A DNA stretch of 25,893 bases. Origin: an uncultured Treponema sp. (lineage in GTDB: Bacteria > Spirochaetota > Spirochaetia > Treponematales > Treponemataceae). The notes under the pieces are model-generated. The model did not search any database and was not told the DNA's origin. It was given only the letters and a program-made list of their open reading frames with translations. A program made the position numbers and the translations under genes. Below, in pieces: positions 7,039 to 15,096 of the stretch. Position 1 is the stretch's first letter. Each line of letters opens with the position of its first letter. The stretch covers positions 1 to 25,893 of the forward strand of contig CAJPOF010000031.1 of the NCBI GenBank assembly GCA_905372235.1, in the 5' to 3' direction.

Positions 7039-7956
7039 TTATTTGCTAAGCGCATTCACAATCGTATCGATATTGTGCCTAAGCATTCCGACATAAGTTC
7101 CGTCTTCCGTTCCTTCATCTCCCATGGCATCCGAATAAAGTTCTCCGCCAATACCCACGGAATACCCTCTATCCATGACCGCCGCTTGAAGAGCTTCTAC
7201 GTTTTTATGCGGAACAGAACTTTCGATAAAAATTGCAGGAAGTTTACGAGCAGCAATAAAATCCGCAAGAGATTTCATGTCGCTTGTACTTGCTTCAGTT
7301 ACCGTGCTGATTCCTTGAAGTCCTTTCACCGTAAATCCGTAGGCACGGCTAAAATAATTGAAAGCATCGTGTGCGGTTACAAGAACCCTTTTTCCTTCCG
7401 GCAAAGACGATGCCAATTTCATCGTGTACGAATCAAGTTCATCCAGTTTTGACTGATATTCATTGTAACGCATAGTGAACGCATCCTTTTTCTGCGGAAC
7501 AAGAGTGCAAAGGCTCTCGTAAACGGACTTAACGGAATAAGACCAAAGTTTTACGTCAAACCAAACATGCGGATCAAACTCGCTGTCCCCGAACGGAAGC
7601 CTTCTATCGACAGGAATTGACTCCGAGACGGCAACCACAAAGCGCCTTTTTGAAAGTTTCGCAAGAACATCGCTCATCTTTGCTTCCAAATGCAATCCAC
7701 TGTACAAAATCAAGTCCGCATCATTAAGTTTTTTTACATCGCCGGCAGTCGCCTTATAAAGATGGGGGTCAACACCAGCTCCCATGAGGGATTCGACTTT
7801 CACATCATCACCGCCGATATTTTTTGCGGCATCCGCTATCATTCCAATTGTAGTAACAACAAGCGGTTTGGAATTCTCCGCTTTTGCCTTAGGCTTTGCA
7901 TACAGCCCAGCTGCCAACATCATACATGCAAATAAAAATACAATTTTTTTGCTCAT
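7039..7956 (-). CDS. troA: Periplasmic metal-binding protein TroA
   Basis: 305 aa cluster A-I (ZnuA/TroA/PsaA) binding protein. Signal peptide 1-20 ends LYA with no lipobox cysteine, so it is either processed or kept as an anchor. Likely ligands His65 (VDPHLYK), His130 (FDPHVWFD), His196 (TAHDAF) and Asp276 (LYSDAMG) lie three residues below the known T. pallidum TroA ligands His68, His133, His199 and Asp279, so the whole spacing is conserved. A long helix (~138-180) links the two lobes. It delivers Mn/Zn/Fe to TroCD. AAGGAG lies 8 nt before the ATG. It is the first gene of troABCD, driven by the promoter at 8016-8044. Confidence 0.95.
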   Translation of the reverse strand: MSKKIVFLFACMMLAAGLYAKPKAKAENSKPLVVTTIGMIADAAKNIGGDDVKVESLMGAGVDPHLYKATAGDVKKLNDADLILYSGLHLEAKMSDVLAKLSKRRFVVAVSESIPVDRRLPFGDSEFDPHVWFDVKLWSYSVKSVYESLCTLVPQKKDAFTMRYNEYQSKLDELDSYTMKLASSLPEGKRVLVTAHDAFNYFSRAYGFTVKGLQGISTVTEASTSDMKSLADFIAARKLPAIFIESSVPHKNVEALQAAVMDRGYSVGIGGELYSDAMGDEGTEDGTYVGMLRHNIDTIVNALSK

Positions 7957-7992
7957 CGGATTTTCTCCTTAATTCAGTAAAAAGTAAGTTAT

Positions 7993-8006
7993 TTTGATAT
8001 ATCAAA
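7993..8006. promoter_or_regulatory. Candidate TroR operator
   Basis: TTTGATATATCAAA is a perfect 14-bp palindrome at about +3 to +17 of the predicted troA transcript. A second, overlapping odd palindrome TCAAACTTTGA covers 8002-8012. TroR of T. pallidum is known to repress at a palindrome near the troA promoter; use of this site here is inferred from position and symmetry. Confidence 0.7.
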
Positions 8007-8015
8007 CTTTGAGAT

Positions 8016-8044
8016 TTTATATACCAAATTTATTTTTATGTCAA
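8016..8044 (-). promoter_or_regulatory. troABCD promoter
   Basis: On the minus strand TTGACA (8044-8039) and TATAAA (8021-8016) are exactly 17 bp apart, an almost perfect sigma-70 promoter. The predicted start is near 8009, giving a leader of about 50 nt before troA. Confidence 0.85.
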
Positions 8045-8125
8045 CGATTCTTAGATGATTTTTCACTCTTCCGAATCGGCGAAAAATTTCAGTAATTTGC
8101 AATCAAGAGATATTTCATTTTACGA

Positions 8126-8155
8126 TTACAAAAATAATGAATTCTGCTATATAAT
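8126..8155 (+). promoter_or_regulatory. Probable troR promoter
   Basis: A perfect TATAAT (8150-8155) lies on plus, preceded by a TG at 8145-8146. The -35 (TTACAA, 8126-8131) is poor at 18-bp spacing. It would give a ~50-nt leader to troR. Confidence 0.5.
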
Positions 8156-8212
8156 TAATTCGCAGGGAACAAACAATATGCCAAGTTACTTGGATTCTTT
8201 ATCAGGAGAAAT

Positions 8213-8875
8213 ATGTCCGTTTTATCTGAAATCGCGGCTGATGATTATCTAAAATCTATCGTAAAAGCATGCACAACTTTGAACAAAGACACACTTACCA
8301 CGGGCGAAGTCGCAAAACTCCTTTCTGTGACCCCCGGAACGGCTACCATGATGATAAAAAAACTGCAAAAAGACGGCTATCTTGAATACAAAAGTTATCA
8401 CGGTTGCCGCCTTACCGAACAAGGAAAAATTTACGGGCTTGCGGTTTTGCGTAGGCACAGACTCCTAGAATCGTTTCTTGCAAAACTATTTGATATGTCC
8501 GACAAAGAAATACACGAGGAAGCAGAGCAAATCGAACATTCCGTGTCGGAAAAATTAATAGATTTGATAGACGAATATCTTGATTTTCCACTACGAGACC
8601 AAAGCGGTGCGCCTATTCCCAAAAAGAACCAAAAAGATTTTAGTTCAGATGTCTCGTTGGCAAATTCAACCAAAAGCGGATTCTATAAAATTGTACGCCT
8701 AGCCGGAACGGAAAGCCAGAATAATTATTGCGCAAAAATGGGACTTTCCGAGGGAATTTTTATTTCCGTAGAAAAAAAAATCGAAGATTTGGGAATTGCG
8801 TTGCTCAAATCCAAGGACGGAAATGAAATAAATTGCCCTCTCCCGCTTTTGGAAATAATACATATAGAAAAATAA
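8213..8875 (+). CDS. troR: DtxR/MntR-family metal-dependent repressor TroR, long form
   Basis: 220 aa. Winged helix at ~5-70 (TTGEVAKLLSVTPGTATMMIKKLQKDGYL), dimerisation/metal domain ~75-130, and a C-terminal FeoA/SH3-like domain ~150-218. By eye, Asp11, His82, Glu105, Glu108 and His109 match the MntR metal ligands. Glu at 105, rather than the Cys of DtxR, points to Mn-type sensing. The residue matching MntR Glu11 appears to be Lys14. T. pallidum TroR is shorter (~153 aa) and encoded at the end of the tro operon; here the gene is divergent from troA and keeps the SH3 domain. AGGAGA precedes the ATG. It likely represses troABCD at 7993-8006. Confidence 0.88.
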   Translation: MSVLSEIAADDYLKSIVKACTTLNKDTLTTGEVAKLLSVTPGTATMMIKKLQKDGYLEYKSYHGCRLTEQGKIYGLAVLRRHRLLESFLAKLFDMSDKEIHEEAEQIEHSVSEKLIDLIDEYLDFPLRDQSGAPIPKKNQKDFSSDVSLANSTKSGFYKIVRLAGTESQNNYCAKMGLSEGIFISVEKKIEDLGIALLKSKDGNEINCPLPLLEIIHIEK

Positions 8876-8888
8876 AAACAGTACAGTC

Positions 8889-8918
8889 GTAAACCTATTT
8901 ACAAAGCAGGGTTTACAA
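8889..8918. promoter_or_regulatory. BirA operator upstream of bioY
   Basis: GTAAACC (8889-8895), 14 bp, GGTTTAC (8910-8916) followed by AA: a perfect inverted repeat matching the known bacterial BirA box (TGTAAACC-N-GGTTTACA). The right half TTTACA (8912-8917) could also be a -35 box, with a weak TAGCAT (8935-8940) as -10 at 17 bp, so bound BirA would block the promoter. birA nearby encodes a repressor-type N-terminus. Confidence 0.85.
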
Positions 8919-8947
8919 TCCTAAGAAAATCATATAGCATTCTCGGC

Positions 8948-9598
8948 ATGAAAAACAAATCAATCTTAAAACTTTCGTTTGTCGCACTTTTTGCGGCAAT
9001 CATTTGTGCTGGCTGTTTCATAAAAATTCCTTTAGGACCTGTTCCAATCGTATTACAAAATGCGCTCTGCATACTTACTGGGACGCTTTTAGGCGGAATC
9101 CTTGGCGGACTCCCGACGGCATTGTTCCTTGTGGCAGGGCTTATTGGGCTTCCCGTATATTCTGGCGGAAGCAGCGGAATTGGTGTATGGGCAGGTCCGA
9201 CCGGCGGATTTTTGTCAGGCTACCTAATCGGAGCGGTAATCGCAGGGGTCATCGCCGGAAAACCTTCCATTTCGCAAAAACAATTTTCCGTAAAAAATCT
9301 TTTGCGGATTTCGTTGGCGATTTTTGTCGGAATGCTAATAATTTTTGTTCCGGGAATATTTCATTTTGCTCGCTGGGCGGCGCACAACAACAAAATTCCG
9401 GAGGGGAAAACCGCATTTTCCTACGCCATGAAAGCTTGCGTAATTCCGTTCATTCCGGGATTCTTCATAAAAATCGGATTGTGCATTCCGGTCGCGCTGA
9501 AAGTTCGCCCGATGCTCGCCCAATATCTTTTTGATGAAAAAGTGCAATTCAACAAAGACGAACCAGAAGATTTGACGGAAGAAGTCGACATTGATTAA
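8948..9598 (+). CDS. bioY: Biotin transporter S component BioY
   Basis: 216 aa integral membrane protein, the biotin-binding subunit of an ECF importer. It has six hydrophobic segments with the BioY hallmarks PLGPVPIVLQN (residues 28-38) and GPTGGFLSGY. The acidic tail (FNKDEPEDLTEEVDID) is a soluble extension. No clear ribosome site precedes the ATG; with the predicted -10 at 8935-8940 the mRNA may be leaderless. First gene of bioY-bioM-bioN, directly after a BirA box, so probably repressed by biotin. It overlaps bioM by 8 bp. Confidence 0.93.
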   Translation: MKNKSILKLSFVALFAAIICAGCFIKIPLGPVPIVLQNALCILTGTLLGGILGGLPTALFLVAGLIGLPVYSGGSSGIGVWAGPTGGFLSGYLIGAVIAGVIAGKPSISQKQFSVKNLLRISLAIFVGMLIIFVPGIFHFARWAAHNNKIPEGKTAFSYAMKACVIPFIPGFFIKIGLCIPVALKVRPMLAQYLFDEKVQFNKDEPEDLTEEVDID

Positions 9599-10328
9599 AA
9601 TCAAAAATATTTCGAAAAGCTTCAGAACCGCGCAAGGAATCACAAAAGCGCTCAAAAATGTAAGCATGGAAATTCCCGAAGGCTGTATAACCGTAATTGC
9701 CGGCGAAAACGGTTCGGGAAAAAGCGTCCTCATGTCAATCCTTGCGGGACTGGAAGATGCCGACAGCGGTGAAATCTTTTTTGATGAAGACCCGAACAAA
9801 AAAATCGGCAAAAAAATAGGGATGGTTTTTCAGGAGGCGGAAACGCAGATTCTTGGCGAAACGCCACGGGAAGACATTTCGTTCGGCCCAAAAAACATCG
9901 GAATGAAAAAAAACGAAATTGAAAAAGCGGTTCAAGATGCGCTTGAAAAAACCGGACTTTCCGACAAAGCGGATTTTCCTGCTAGGTTTCTTTCAGGCGG
10001 AGAAAAACGGCGGCTTGCCGTGGCGTGCATGATTTCCATGCAAAAACCGGTGATAATTTTAGACGAACCGTACGCAAATCTCGACTACGGCGGAATAAAA
10101 CAAGTAAACGCATTGGTAAAAGAACTTAAAAATCAAAAAAAGACGGTGATAATTCTTACCCACGAAATCGAAAAATGTCTTGGGCTTGCGGAAAAATTTA
10201 TCGTCCTTTTCAGAGGAAAAATTATGTTTGAAGGAAGCCCCATCGATGCTTTAGAAAAAAATCTGGAAGAATGGAACATACACAATCCGCTTCGTTCATA
10301 TCGTTCTCTAAAGGATTTTGTATGGTAA
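9591..10328 (+). CDS. bioM: Biotin ECF transporter ATPase BioM (EcfA type)
   Basis: 245 aa ABC ATPase, cytoplasmic energy-coupling subunit of the biotin importer. Walker A GENGSGKS (38-45), Q-loop VFQEAETQ (79-86), signature LSGGE (134-138), Walker B VIILDEP (154-160) and a TH switch motif. It starts with TTG inside the last codons of bioY (TTGATTAA overlap), which suggests translational coupling. Only one such ATPase gene is present, so it likely acts as a homodimer, as in dedicated BioMNY systems. Confidence 0.92.
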   Translation: MIKIKNISKSFRTAQGITKALKNVSMEIPEGCITVIAGENGSGKSVLMSILAGLEDADSGEIFFDEDPNKKIGKKIGMVFQEAETQILGETPREDISFGPKNIGMKKNEIEKAVQDALEKTGLSDKADFPARFLSGGEKRRLAVACMISMQKPVIILDEPYANLDYGGIKQVNALVKELKNQKKTVIILTHEIEKCLGLAEKFIVLFRGKIMFEGSPIDALEKNLEEWNIHNPLRSYRSLKDFVW

Positions 10329-10978
10329 AATATTCGGCATTTTCATACAAAAAAGGCAATTCGCTTTTACACAAATGCCCGTCATGGATAAAACTTCTTT
10401 TTCTTCCCATTTTGAACGTACTTTTTTTATGCCTTCCGCCGTATTTTGCATTCGGATTGATTGCGATTCAATTTTTGACAGCCTGCGTTCTGCGCATTTC
10501 CGTCAAGGAACAATTCAGAGATTTAAAACCCGTACTTTATTACGCAAGCCTTTTGATTTTCTTTCAATTTTTTGTCTCCTTCTCGGAAGGGGAAAAATCA
10601 TTCAAAGGACTCTTCAATTGGTCAGTTCAAAAAGAGAGCGTTTTTTCGCTTGCAAAACTTTTTTGCGTAATGCAAAGTGCATCTCTGTTGTTCAAAACCT
10701 CGACCTCACTCGAACTGCGAGAAGGAATCGGCGCAATCGAGCGGAACATTTGTAAATTCTTGCACGCAAAAAAGACCGACCGATTCACAAACGCAATTTT
10801 TCTGTTTTTAAATTTCATTCCGATGATTTCAAGGATTTGGCAAGAATTAAAACTTGCCTGGATTTCCCGGAATGGAAAAAACAGCATAAAAATGTATGCG
10901 GTTCTGTTGCCAGTATTTTTTTCTGTGGGAATGAAAAAGGCATACAATCAAGCAAAAGCAATACAAATCCGAAACTGA
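10322..10978 (+). CDS. bioN: Biotin ECF transporter T component BioN (EcfT type)
   Basis: 218 aa membrane protein that couples BioM to BioY. It has hydrophobic segments in the first half and an amphipathic cytoplasmic region towards the C-terminus typical of CbiQ/EcfT proteins. I chose the ATG at 10322 (overlap ATGGTAA with the bioM stop), preceded by AAAGGA; an upstream in-frame ATG at 10271 would add 17 residues that do not fit the family. The gene ends 1 bp from the birA stop on the other strand. Confidence 0.85.
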   Translation: MVKYSAFSYKKGNSLLHKCPSWIKLLFLPILNVLFLCLPPYFAFGLIAIQFLTACVLRISVKEQFRDLKPVLYYASLLIFFQFFVSFSEGEKSFKGLFNWSVQKESVFSLAKLFCVMQSASLLFKTSTSLELREGIGAIERNICKFLHAKKTDRFTNAIFLFLNFIPMISRIWQELKLAWISRNGKNSIKMYAVLLPVFFSVGMKKAYNQAKAIQIRN

Positions 10979-10979
10979 A

Positions 10980-12017
10980 TCAACTTTCCTGAAAAACCCG
11001 GACTTCGCCTGTGCTTAGCGAAATGCGTTTTCCGTCGGCAAGTTCCACAACCAATGCAGCCTCGTCGTCGATATCAACCGCTTTTGCAAAATAACTGCCG
11101 TCTTTGGTTGAGGCAATCGGCTGAATTTTTACATTTTTGCCTATCAAAAACGATTTCTCCTTGTATTCGTTCATGACATTCTTTGGATTTTCGTCAAATA
11201 TGCTAAAAAATTCGCCTGCAACAGCGGCGGCAAGTCGGCATCTTGGAACTTTTTTCCCTATTGAGCCGGCGACCTGCTTTACCTCGTCCGGGAAATCTTC
11301 AAAGTTGTCAATAATGTTTATCCCCATTCCGACAACTGCCGCTTCAATCGTTCCAGTTTCAAAATTGGTGATTCCCTCCGCAAGAATGCCGCAGATTTTT
11401 TTTCCGTCAAAAAAAAGGTCGTTTATCCATTTGATTTTCGGCTCGATTCCGCAAACTTTTTTTATGGCACGGCTGGTCGCAACTGCGGCAAATGCGGTTA
11501 CTTTGGCAGGATTTTTTATTCCGCCTTTGGGTGCATAAATCACCGAAAGATAGATTCCCGATTTTTCAGGCGAATAAAAAATTCTTCCCATCCGACCGCG
11601 ACCTTGGCTTTGGCTCTCCGCCACGTAAATTGAATCCTTGAGCTTTTTCCCCGATTCGCTAAGCGAGCCGTCGGCAGAATATATGCTTCCCGCTTTTGCC
11701 AAAAGCCGTTTTGCGTAGGAATTCGTCGAATCAATTTCCTTGAAACATTCAACAACGGAATTTTTGAATTGCGGATATTTTTCCGAAAGGCAAAATGAAA
11801 ACAGAGGAACTGAAACCGCATCGCCTATGTCCTTAAAAATGTAGCCGCCGTTGGTCGTTCCTTCAATTTCAAAACCGTCGTTTCTGAGCGAAGAAATCGC
11901 CTTCCAAATTGCAGTTCTTGTAACGCCGCAATCTTTCGCAAGTTCCTCGCCCGAAATAGAGTTTTCCCTGTTCGAAATCAAAAAATCAAGAACCTTTTCT
12001 TTTGTCGTTTGCGCCAT
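10980..12017 (-). CDS. birA: Biotin--protein ligase and biotin repressor BirA
   Basis: 345 aa, group II (bifunctional) biotin ligase. The N-terminal winged helix (~5-62, ISGEELAKDCGVTRTAIWKAISSLRN) makes it a repressor. The catalytic domain has the biotinyl-AMP loop GRGRMGR (139-145), the KWIND motif (196-200) and the GKKICGIL lysine region, with an SH3-like C-terminal domain (~290-345). It charges biotin carboxylases with biotin, and with biotinyl-AMP should bind the box at 8889-8918. It is last in a minus-strand group, 7 bp after mnmA. The nearest GGAGG is 14 nt upstream of the ATG, longer than usual. No terminator separates it from bioN. Confidence 0.93.
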   Translation of the reverse strand: MAQTTKEKVLDFLISNRENSISGEELAKDCGVTRTAIWKAISSLRNDGFEIEGTTNGGYIFKDIGDAVSVPLFSFCLSEKYPQFKNSVVECFKEIDSTNSYAKRLLAKAGSIYSADGSLSESGKKLKDSIYVAESQSQGRGRMGRIFYSPEKSGIYLSVIYAPKGGIKNPAKVTAFAAVATSRAIKKVCGIEPKIKWINDLFFDGKKICGILAEGITNFETGTIEAAVVGMGINIIDNFEDFPDEVKQVAGSIGKKVPRCRLAAAVAGEFFSIFDENPKNVMNEYKEKSFLIGKNVKIQPIASTKDGSYFAKAVDIDDEAALVVELADGKRISLSTGEVRVFQES

Positions 12018-12024
12018 AGCCGGA

Positions 12025-13200
12025 CTAATTGCCTCCTTTTACGATTATTCCTCCGCCTAAAATCACATTATCTTTATAAAGAACGACGGATTGCCCCGGA
12101 GCGACCGCATTCTGCTTTCCCTCAAAACTTATTTTCCAAGGCTGCCCCTGATATCGATAAGTATCGTCAAGCGGCGGAATATATTTTTCGATTACGGCAA
12201 GCGCACTTCGGCTTCGCAGACGGATTTTTGTAAAAGCCTCAAAAGGTTCGCAAGGCTCAATATTCCCCGGCCAAACAAAATCGTCGGCAATCAAATATGC
12301 AGAACTCAAATATTCCTTTTCAGCCAAAACAATTTGATTGTTTTCCGCGTCGATTTTTTGAACGTAGACGGGAACATTTGCCGCAACTCCAAGCCCACGC
12401 CGTTGACCTATCGTGTAATGCTCGATTCCTTTGTGCCGCCCCAAAACTTTGCCGTTCACGTCCACAAAATTTCCGGGAACGGCAGGTTTATCGTCAAAAA
12501 TCAAATTGAAATATTTCGGATCGATAAAATCCTGACTTTCTTTTTTTTCGGCGACTTCAAGACCGGCTTTTCTTGCCAATTCAAAAACTTCCGACTTTTT
12601 GACGGTCGCCAACGGGAATCTTATTCTTTCCAGCAAATCAGAAGAAAGTCTGTACAAAAAATAGGTTTGGTCTTTGGTGTCGTCAAACGAACAAGCTATC
12701 ATGCAAGGTTTTTTGTCCGTTCCCCAAAGACCTTCGCTTGGGCGAACAATCATCGCATAGTGACCCGTGCAAAAATAGTCGTACTTTACGCCGATTTTTT
12801 CCAAACCGTCAAGCAATGCGCCGAATTTCACAAAACGATTGCAACGAATGCAAGGATTCGGCGTTTTCCCGGAACGATATTCGGCTTTGAAATATTCCAA
12901 AACTTCCTGATTGTATTCCTTGCTGACATCGATGACGTGATATTCTATTCCTTCTTTTAGACAAAAACGTCTACAATCCTCAATATGTTCTTTTTGGTTC
13001 GGACTGTAGCAAGCACCTTGCAAAACGTCTTCCGCCTGAAGATTTTTTATATGCCCATCCCACAGCGACATCGTAACTCCGATGACATGGCAACCGTTTT
13101 CCCTTAAAAGCAATGCCGCCAAGGTTGAATCAACTCCGCCCGACATCCCTACCACAACGGTAGCCCCTGATTCGGGCATCGGCTCAGGAACATAAGTCAT
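12025..13200 (-). CDS. mnmA: tRNA-specific 2-thiouridylase MnmA, variant active site
   Basis: 391 aa. It should install the 2-thio group of U34 in Glu, Gln and Lys tRNAs. The PP-loop SGGVDS is at 20-25, and the adenylation and tRNA-binding segments and C-terminal beta-barrel are recognisable (HYTIGQRRGLG at 261-271). The first catalytic-cysteine region reads NPCIRCN (C117, C120), a CxxC in place of the E. coli DxxC. The second canonical cysteine (E. coli Cys199, in GICF) appears missing: the segment reads KKESQDFIDPKYF (219-231). Other cysteines (64, 76, 80, 144, 166, 170) could substitute. It begins 5 bp after the ABC ATPase gene, so it is probably co-transcribed with it and birA. Confidence 0.88.
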   Translation of the reverse strand: MTYVPEPMPESGATVVVGMSGGVDSTLAALLLRENGCHVIGVTMSLWDGHIKNLQAEDVLQGACYSPNQKEHIEDCRRFCLKEGIEYHVIDVSKEYNQEVLEYFKAEYRSGKTPNPCIRCNRFVKFGALLDGLEKIGVKYDYFCTGHYAMIVRPSEGLWGTDKKPCMIACSFDDTKDQTYFLYRLSSDLLERIRFPLATVKKSEVFELARKAGLEVAEKKESQDFIDPKYFNLIFDDKPAVPGNFVDVNGKVLGRHKGIEHYTIGQRRGLGVAANVPVYVQKIDAENNQIVLAEKEYLSSAYLIADDFVWPGNIEPCEPFEAFTKIRLRSRSALAVIEKYIPPLDDTYRYQGQPWKISFEGKQNAVAPGQSVVLYKDNVILGGGIIVKGGN

Positions 13201-13205
13201 GGCTT

Positions 13206-14000
13206 TTATCCCAAAATAAGTTTGTCGCTAACTTCGCCGTTCAGACTGAATTTTTCAAGCAAATCTTCCACAGACAAATTCTTTTTTTCTTCGCCCCGGA
13301 CATCGTAGACCACCTGCCCGTCCATCATCATGATAAGGCGATTTCCGTAACGAATCGCATCTCTCATGTTGTGCGTTACCATAAAAGTCGTGAGCTTGTC
13401 TTTTTTTACAAATTCTTCGGTGAGTTCCAGAACTTTTTTTGCAGTTTTTGGGTCGAGAGCGGCCGTATGTTCGTCAAGCAACAAAACCCTAGGTTTCATC
13501 AATGTAGCCATCAACAGCGTAAGAGCCTGCCTTTGTCCGCCCGAAAGAAGCCCGACTTTTGCGTTCAATCTCTTTTCAAGCCCCAAATCCAAAAGGGCAA
13601 GTTTTTCTTTGTATGATTCTTTTTCGTCATTTTTAATATGCCAAGCAAGCCCTCGTCTTTTTCCACGCCGCATCGCCATGGCAAGATTTTCTTCTATTTC
13701 CATGTTGGCTGCCGTTCCCATCAAAGGGTCTTGAAAAACCCGCCCAAGGAATTTTGCCCTGAAATGCTCCGGCTTTGACGCAAGATCCATTCCGTCAAGG
13801 ATGATTGAACCCGTATCTGTGTAATGAACTCCCGAAATTATATTTAAAAGCGTTGATTTTCCGGCACCATTTCCGCCAATCACAGTAACAAAATCGCCGT
13901 CTTCAAGTTCAAGATTTATTCCGCGAATTGCCTTTTTTTCCGTGACTGAGCCGGGATTGAAAGTTTTTGTGATATTCGAAAGCTTCAATATTGTAGACAT
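13206..14000 (-). CDS. ABC transporter ATPase, TrpXYZ type
   Basis: 264 aa from the chosen ATG at 14000, which follows the permease stop by 13 bp; an in-frame ATG at 14054 would add 18 residues overlapping the permease gene and not matching ABC folds. Walker A GGNGAGKST (42-50), Q-loop FQDPLMG, signature LSGGQ (152-156), Walker B LLLDEHTAALD (173-183), with DEH where most have DEP. This belongs to the family paired with ABC_sub_bind lipoproteins. The substrate is inferred by analogy to tryptophan/aromatic amino-acid systems, not shown. Confidence 0.85.
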   Translation of the reverse strand: MSTILKLSNITKTFNPGSVTEKKAIRGINLELEDGDFVTVIGGNGAGKSTLLNIISGVHYTDTGSIILDGMDLASKPEHFRAKFLGRVFQDPLMGTAANMEIEENLAMAMRRGKRRGLAWHIKNDEKESYKEKLALLDLGLEKRLNAKVGLLSGGQRQALTLLMATLMKPRVLLLDEHTAALDPKTAKKVLELTEEFVKKDKLTTFMVTHNMRDAIRYGNRLIMMMDGQVVYDVRGEEKKNLSVEDLLEKFSLNGEVSDKLILG

Positions 14001-14013
14001 AATTCCCCAACCC

Positions 14014-15072
14014 CTAGTTTTCCACTGCGTCGTGCTTGAACTCATCGTCCGCATGGCGAGTGTCTCTTTCGTTGCAAGGTCCTTTGTACGCCATTCGCCG
14101 ACTGTCGATTTTTCCCTTGAAAACAGGAACTGAAAGAGCGATGGCGACCACCACCGCAGTAAGAAGTTTTAAATCGGTGGACTTCAACCCCATCTCAAGC
14201 ACAACGGCGATTACAATTCGATAGATTATCGAGCCGAGAACAACAGAGAGCAGCGTCCACCACATTCCAAATCTTGCTCCAAAGAGTACCTCGCCGATAA
14301 TTATCGAAGCAAGCCCCACGACTATCGTTCCCGTCCCCATTCCAACATCGGCATACCCCTGACTTTGAGCAACCAAAGCACCGCTCAATGCCACAAGTCC
14401 GTTTCCAATCATCAGCCCAACGATTTTAGTGGTGTCGGTGTTCACTCCAAGCGCCCGAACCATATTTTCGTTGCTTCCTGTAGCACGGATTGCAGAACCG
14501 TATTCCGTCCCGAAAAACCAGTATATGGCAATTATTATTATTGCTACGATTACAATACCCAAAATCAATGACGACGTAGTTGCCGAAAAAATTTCTGAAA
14601 CAGAGTCGAAAAGTTCTTCAAAATCGTCGGCGTTTTTTATTCCTTTAAAAATCGCAACAAGATGTACAAAGCCCCTAACAAAAAGAGTCATCATCGTGTC
14701 GATTCCGAGCATGGGCGTGTTCGCTTTTCCCATGATTCTTATGTTTATGGAATAAAGGGCTATCTGCGTAAGAATGCTTGCAAGAAGGATATTGATTTTT
14801 AATTTCGTCGTCATAAAACCTGTGGCGGCACCGCAGGCAAGCCCCATAAAGAACACAAAAAATAGGGAAAAATACGGATTCATTCCCTTTACAATCAAAA
14901 TTGCCGCAAGAGAACCGCCGGCGGCAAAACTTCCATCTACAGTCATATCCGCAACGTTCAAAATCCTAAAAGTCAGATAAACGCCCAAGGTCATGATTCC
15001 CCAAAGAACCCCCTGAGAAACCGCTCCCGGCATGGCAGAAAGGACACGCTGTAGAAAGTCCAGAACAAACAT
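14014..15072 (-). CDS. ABC transporter permease, branched-chain/TrpY type
   Basis: 352 aa, inner-membrane permease of the BPD_transp_2 (LivH-like) superfamily. About nine hydrophobic segments, with the family-typical GVYLTFRILNVADMTVDGSF near residues 31-50 and GLVALSGALVAQSQGYADVG in the middle. It lies between the binding-protein gene (with a terminator-like hairpin in the gap) and the ATPase gene. Its C-terminal ~35 residues are hydrophilic and unusually long. It should form the channel of the importer. Confidence 0.88.
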   Translation of the reverse strand: MFVLDFLQRVLSAMPGAVSQGVLWGIMTLGVYLTFRILNVADMTVDGSFAAGGSLAAILIVKGMNPYFSLFFVFFMGLACGAATGFMTTKLKINILLASILTQIALYSINIRIMGKANTPMLGIDTMMTLFVRGFVHLVAIFKGIKNADDFEELFDSVSEIFSATTSSLILGIVIVAIIIIAIYWFFGTEYGSAIRATGSNENMVRALGVNTDTTKIVGLMIGNGLVALSGALVAQSQGYADVGMGTGTIVVGLASIIIGEVLFGARFGMWWTLLSVVLGSIIYRIVIAVVLEMGLKSTDLKLLTAVVVAIALSVPVFKGKIDSRRMAYKGPCNERDTRHADDEFKHDAVEN

Positions 15073-15096
15073 CGTTTAAACTCCAAAAAATAAATT

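Noticed and set aside
12091..12960. 289-codon plus-strand ORF
   Set aside because: It is antisense to mnmA, whose motifs are certain. The composition (Phe/Arg/Lys rich) is that of a shadow frame.
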